Assembly (NCBI GenBank): GCA_033398695.1
Contig: JAWKAU010000206.1
Coordinates: 62,001-126,000, forward strand
Direction: 5' to 3'
DNA length: 64,000 nucleotides
Source: Orobanche coerulescens
Lineage: Eukaryota > Streptophyta > Magnoliopsida > Lamiales > Orobanchaceae
Below are positions 60,107 through 64,000 of the stretch, piece after piece. The notes under the pieces were generated by a model, which saw only the letters and a list, made by a program, of their open reading frames with translations, searched no databases and was not told the DNA's origin. The translations under genes were made by a program, and so were the position numbers. Position 1 is the stretch's first letter. Every line of letters starts with the position of its first letter.

Positions 60107-61904
60107 GCATCATAATCAAAACTACTATCAAACCATTGTGAACGAATCATGAGAAACCTTAAGGGATAAGGTCAGAATATCTGTACCTTATTCAAAGCAA
60201 GCAAAAGGAAAGAAAGGTCACACGAGATGGATCACTCCCGCTTCACGGAACCTATACGAATTAAATACCAAGTATTACTTTAAGTTCAATTTGAATTAGG
60301 TTACTCATTTTAGTACACTTCTATAAATAGTAAGTTTACATATTTAGAAGGTTTCCAGATTTAGAAACATTAGTCATTAATATCAAAGGTTATCATTTAA
60401 TCAATTTAATGTATCAAACGTCACAATATTAATAGTTTAAGGTTCATAATGATAATTATATAAGTTTAGGGTTTATAGTTCAAATATTGTAAGATTAGGG
60501 TATAAAATGTAAGTATCATAAAGTTGCATGGTTTAACAAGTTAAGCCCTTTAGTTTAGGAAATGATAAGTTCAACCCGTAAGTTTAATAATACACACATA
60601 ACCCTTATTTAGCCTTTTAACCTTTTTATCAGCTTTTAACTATGAACAGGTCACAAATTGACGAATTTTTGAACCATATCAGAACTCAGAATTAAAATTC
60701 ACAAAAATTCACACAGGTACTTATATTACTAATCATTTAGAAGTTACATACTGTAGAGTTTCATGGCTCAACTCACTATAGTTTTTGAATCAAAAATAGA
60801 CAAAATGGACTAATTTCAGACTCCCGAATTTCAGATTAGACACTTAATCACTCAAAAATTAAAAATACGACCAAAATAACTCAAAATCACTCCAACCCAA
60901 TTGAATTAGTTAGTAAACTCTTTAAACTTAGTTTTGGACTCAAGAAACTCAGAAAAACACTTTGGTATCATCGAGATTCACCCTGCTCAATCCGACTCTA
61001 ATATTCTGTAAACACAGTTTTGACATCTCGTCTCATAAAATTCAAAAATAGGACTAAATCAAACTCAAATCCATCGAAACTAATTGTAATACTTTACTAA
61101 TACCCTAAACTGATTTTTAGAGCAAAAATCCTGAATAGAACATTTATGAAACTCGTTTTGTGATGCATACAAGTTCGACTATCAAAATTGTCCCAATCAA
61201 AACATGCACATAAACCCTAATTCTTTTTACCCTACGACATGATCAAATAAGAAAAGGAAGAGGAATTGAACAAGGTTTGGATTTGTTACCCTTGTAGCGT
61301 GACACGGAGAATAGACAAAACAAGATCGAATACCAGCCTACAAACAAGCCGAACACAAACAAACTCCAACCAAAACTTAGACCACGATCAAGACACCCCT
61401 GCAGCCTTTTGATTTTGAACGAGAAAGAACCAAGAGAAGAGGGGTAGCAGCCGATGTATTTGTGTATGTATTTTTAGGGTTTTGCTTGTGTGTGTTATGT
61501 GTATTTAACGTGTGATGAGAAGAGAGGAGGGAAACATGTGATGAGAAGAGAGGAAAAATCAAGGAATGCCGTGACATATGGGATTGTGATATCTCATTCC
61601 TTATTTAGTTTCAATAATGGAGTTGGGCTTGTTTATCTTTATGATCACTTGAAATCAACTCAATATACTCGGCCCAAAAGGAACATATTAGGCATGTGAT
61701 ACCTAATACACATGTATATGGTTGTAACTTTTAATTATCATAAGTCTTAAAGGTTAGTAAAGTTGTGAAATGTTCAAGCATTAGTATTTATAATGCTTAG
61801 GTTAAATATAATTAAATGTTTTAGGTTATTTAATCGTCTTCCAAAAGTTTCAAATTAGAGGGTATTTTAGGTATTTAATAAGTTTAAAATTTTTGGGTAT
61901 TACA
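60107..61904 (-). repeat. 5' LTR, outer part (right of the CACTA insertion)
   Basis: It matches 34765-36730 of the 3' LTR but lacks the counterpart of 35378-35550; the junction cacaggtactta is at about 60720. It begins with the duplicated gca and ends ttaca before the target duplication atgct. This half would carry the LTR's upstream promoter region; the CACTA insertion separates it from the primer site. Confidence 0.92.
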
Positions 61905-62078
61905 ATGCTCATGAAGATCCTTTCGATTCGGATTTAAGGGTCATGAGGTTCCTAGGGGACTAGACTTAAGAAGTTCCTTCAGATTTAGATTAAAGGTTTA
62001 CAAGGTTCCTAGAGGACTAGGCTCATGAAATTCCTTTGGATTTGGATTAAAGTTTCAATAGGTTAATAGAGGACTAGG
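61905..62078. repeat. Satellite remnant on the far side of the chromovirus
   Basis: About three monomers of the same family (catgaggttcctagggga, gaggactaggctcatgaaat), continuing the array from 33774. It is cut at 62078 by another LTR-type end. The first five bases are the target duplication. Confidence 0.93.
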
Positions 62079-62288
62079 TGTAATATCCGGGGGTAATTTT
62101 TTTTCGTGTTACTGTTGATTTGTACGTATTCATTTGGGATTGTATAAGTGTTGTTGTTTTGGACCGATACAATGTATATTGTATTGGAATATTTCGGGAT
62201 TGGAATATTTATACTTGTCTTCGGGTTGGTTTCGTCATTTGAATGTTGGTTGGAGAGTTTGGATTGTTGGCTAAGTACACTAGCCTTA

Positions 62289-62660
62289 ACGTACGCTACA
62301 TGTGTATACTTACGTACGTTATGGGCTGAGTATTACGTACGTTAGACCTGTAAGGTTACGTACGTAATGCTTGGTAGGTGGTAGGAACCTTCCTCGTGGT
62401 CACTTTCGGCCGGTGGGTCCCGAGCATCTTCCGATTGGATCTCACTATTGCATTCAACGGACCCTTACGTACGTTAAGAGGTAAGCTCTACGTACGTAAT
62501 GCAGGTCTTAATAACGTACGTAATAAGCTTTTGTTTACGTACGTTAAGGCCTTCGTATTTTAGTCCAGTTAGTTCTGGATTTTTCATTACGTACGTTAAT
62601 GTCTTAGCATAGCGTACGTAATGCCTCTTACGTACGTTAACCATAGTGTATAACATACGT
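62289..62660. promoter_or_regulatory. Phased array of twelve ACGTACGT palindromes
   Basis: ACGTACGT (or one-base variants) starts at 62289, 62312, 62335, 62358; 62467, 62490, 62514, 62537; and 62589, 62612, 62630, 62653. Within clusters the step is 23 or 24 bp, except one step of 18. Bases flanking the core are mostly tt before and ta or aa after. The DNA between sites is not repeated, so only the site and spacing are kept. The core holds both ACGT (the core bound by bZIP factors) and GTAC (the core bound by SBP/SPL factors). An enhancer role in the LTR is inferred. Confidence 0.85.
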
Positions 62661-62672
62661 AATGAATTGGTC

Positions 62673-62683
62673 AGTCTATTTAT
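62673..62683 (+). promoter_or_regulatory. Possible TATA box
   Basis: ctatttatc lies about 15 bp after the last ACGTACGT site and about 30 bp before a stretch starting cctcacgaacc. Placement is plausible for an LTR promoter, but the motif is weak and there is no direct evidence. Confidence 0.35.
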
Positions 62684-63339
62684 CTTGGTTTCGTCTTTCA
62701 TTTCCTCACGAACCAAAACACATTTTCTCTCCCTAGAATCGTCCGTTTGGACTTGTTATTGATGTTTAGCCTCTTCCAACTCGATCTTGATCATCCTAGC
62801 TTGGATTGAAGCTTGAAGTTGGAAGCTTGTTGGTGCTCCTTTGGTGTTTGGAGGCTTCTTCTTGTTCTTCTTTGGTTGTTCGAGTGTTTATGATCGTCGG
62901 GAGGCGCCGTTCGTCGTTTCGTGCCAGGACGTTGATCGTGGAAGGACTTTCTTGTCTTCAGTTTGAGGCAAGTTTTATACTTGTACTGGTCAATGAGATT
63001 AATGTTATCATATATGTGTATGAATGTATTGTATCATTTCGAGACTTAGTCTCTCTGTGATTTGTTGATATTCGGGAATTGTTTGATGCAATACCCTTCG
63101 GCAATTATGCTAGATGTTATTGTTATTCGTTATCGGCCGGTTTAAGGCTTTCAGATTCTTGTTGTCGATAGCCGGTTCGCGGCATCGATGTATCGATTAT
63201 TATTGTTGACGTTAATGTCGTTCTGAGGCATCGTTGAATCATTATTATCGAATTGGAACTGTTGCTATGATGTTGCATTGGCTGATGGAAGGCGTTTGAT
63301 ATATTCGTTTATCATATCTGTTTCGGTGGTCGGTTTAAG

Positions 63340-64000
63340 ATGCCGGGACATCCATTCTACCGTATCATTGTGTATCGATTGACCGTTCTAAGGTAATCGA
63401 TGTATTTAATTGGGATTATCGAAGATAATTCCCATCCATTGTATCATTCGTTATCGATTGACCGTTCCAAGGTAATCGATGTATTTAATTGGGATTATCG
63501 GAGATAATTCTCATCCGTTGTATCATTAGTTATCGATTAACCGTTCTAAGGTAATCGATGTATTTAATTGGGATTATCGGAGATAATTCCCATCAGTTGT
63601 ATCATTGGTTATCGATTAACCGTTCTAAGGTAATCGATGTATTTAATTGGGATTATCGAGATAATTCCCATCCGTTGTATCATTGGTTATCGATTAACCG
63701 TTCTAAGGTAATCGATGTATTTAATTGGGATTATCGAAGATAATTCCCATCCGTTGTATCATTGGTTATCGATTAACCGTTCTAAGGTAATCGATGTATT
63801 TAATTGGGATTATCGAAGATAGTTCCCATCCGTTGTATCATTATGTATCGATTGACCGTTCTAAGTTAATCGAGGTATTGAATTGGGATTATCGAAGATA
63901 GTTCCCATCCGTTGTATCATTGTGTATCGATTGACCGTTCTAAGTTAATCGAGGTATTGAATTGGGATTATCGAAGATAGTTCCCATCCGTTGTATCATT
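63340..64000. repeat. 79-bp tandem repeat, at least 8 copies, open at the window end
   Basis: The landmark ccgttc starts at 63383, 63462, 63541, 63620, 63698, 63777, 63856 and 63935, with steps of 79 (once 78). Each unit has two dyads: atcgatt...aatcgat around the ccgttctaagg segment, and gggattatc facing gataattccc. Degenerate relatives (cggccggtttaagg, gccggttcgcggcatcgat) are seen from about 63130, so the array grew out of an older diverged block. The open frame over 63558-63743 is just the repeat read through. Confidence 0.95.

Larger units (their letters stand above)
33780..61904 (-). mobile_element. Ty3/gypsy chromovirus (probably Tekay/Del), non-autonomous, with nested LINE and CACTA
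   Basis: A complete but broken LTR retrotransposon on the minus strand. Ends are TG at 33780 and CA at 61904 in plus-strand reading, flanked by the perfect 5-bp duplication atgct (33775-33779 and 61905-61909) in satellite DNA. Order on the minus strand: 5' LTR, tRNA-iMet primer site, Gag with CCHC knuckle, protease, reverse transcriptase, RNase H, integrase, chromodomain, polypurine tract, 3' LTR. LTRs near 3 kb, iMet priming and a chromodomain after integrase fit the Tekay/Del chromoviruses; the clade is inferred from these traits, the family is certain. Without the nested LINE and CACTA the element would be about 10.5 kb. Confidence 0.93.
62079..64000 (+). mobile_element. Left part of a second LTR-type element (runs off the window)
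   Basis: At 62079 satellite changes abruptly to tgtaatatccgggggtaat, a TG start of the kind seen at plant gypsy LTRs. No conserved protein is found in the next 1.9 kb; three open frames of 61-84 codons have no features I recognise. The region has a repeat-rich upstream part, a TATA-like sequence near 62675, a T-rich leader-like stretch, then tandem 79-bp repeats. This is compatible with one long LTR read from U3 onward, but the other end, the target duplication and any coding part lie outside the window. Confidence 0.6.

Noticed and set aside
62474..62716. Minus-strand open frame over the ACGTACGT array
   Set aside because: The repeated YV pairs come from the palindromes themselves; there is no recognised domain.
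63558..63743. 61-codon open frame with repeated peptide
   Set aside because: It is the 79-bp tandem repeat read through; the reading has no start context and no independent support.

Overview
The window is repeat DNA from a flowering plant, with no intact host gene. Three things point to a plant: an initiator-methionine tRNA primer site in a chromodomain-bearing Ty3/gypsy element, a CACTA transposon with TNP2 and Ulp1-type genes, and an L1-type LINE with a plant-style ORF1 and a terminal RNase H. The species cannot be named from the sequence. The landscape looks like (peri)centromeric or other constitutive heterochromatin.

Layout. (1) 1-33774 is one uninterrupted satellite array of a roughly 57-bp monomer. 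It is organised as at least three higher-order repeat (HOR) regimes: 1859 bp (four full copies plus a partial), about 891 bp (several copies), and about 5220 bp (two full copies plus a partial), with less regular stretches between them. (2) 33780-61904 is a Ty3/gypsy chromovirus, probably Tekay/Del clade, lying on the minus strand. It sits inside the satellite with a perfect 5-bp target duplication (atgct). Its 3' LTR is 33780-36730; its 5' LTR starts at 48155 and ends at 61904. (3) Nested in its pol gene is an L1-type LINE (about 38465-45097). (4) Nested in its 5' LTR is a 10,966-bp CACTA element (49141-60106, 3-bp duplication gca). (5) 61910-62078 is the other side of the split satellite. 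(6) At 62079 a second, different LTR-type element begins and runs off the window. It carries a phased array of ACGTACGT palindromes and a 79-bp tandem repeat.

History. The satellite was there first, the chromovirus entered it, and the LINE and CACTA entered the chromovirus. All three elements are broken. The chromovirus has several in-frame stops, frameshifts and a Glu-to-Lys change at the third catalytic residue of integrase. The LINE has several frameshifts in both ORFs. The CACTA transposase has two frameshifts plus a stop, and its Ulp1-type gene has a Trp-to-stop change beside the catalytic His. The two chromovirus LTRs differ at roughly 4% of the sites I compared by eye (about 250 bp), and the 5' LTR has lost about 170 bp.

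Most interesting: the twelve ACGTACGT-type palindromes in three clusters of four with a near-constant 23-bp step, just upstream of a TATA-like sequence in the second LTR (62289-62660); the two-level hairpin built into each satellite monomer; the coexistence of three HOR lengths in one 34-kb array; and foreign gene pieces plus a 14-copy minisatellite inside CACTA introns. I see no tRNA, rRNA or CRISPR. Coordinates of broken genes are approximate where the frame is lost.
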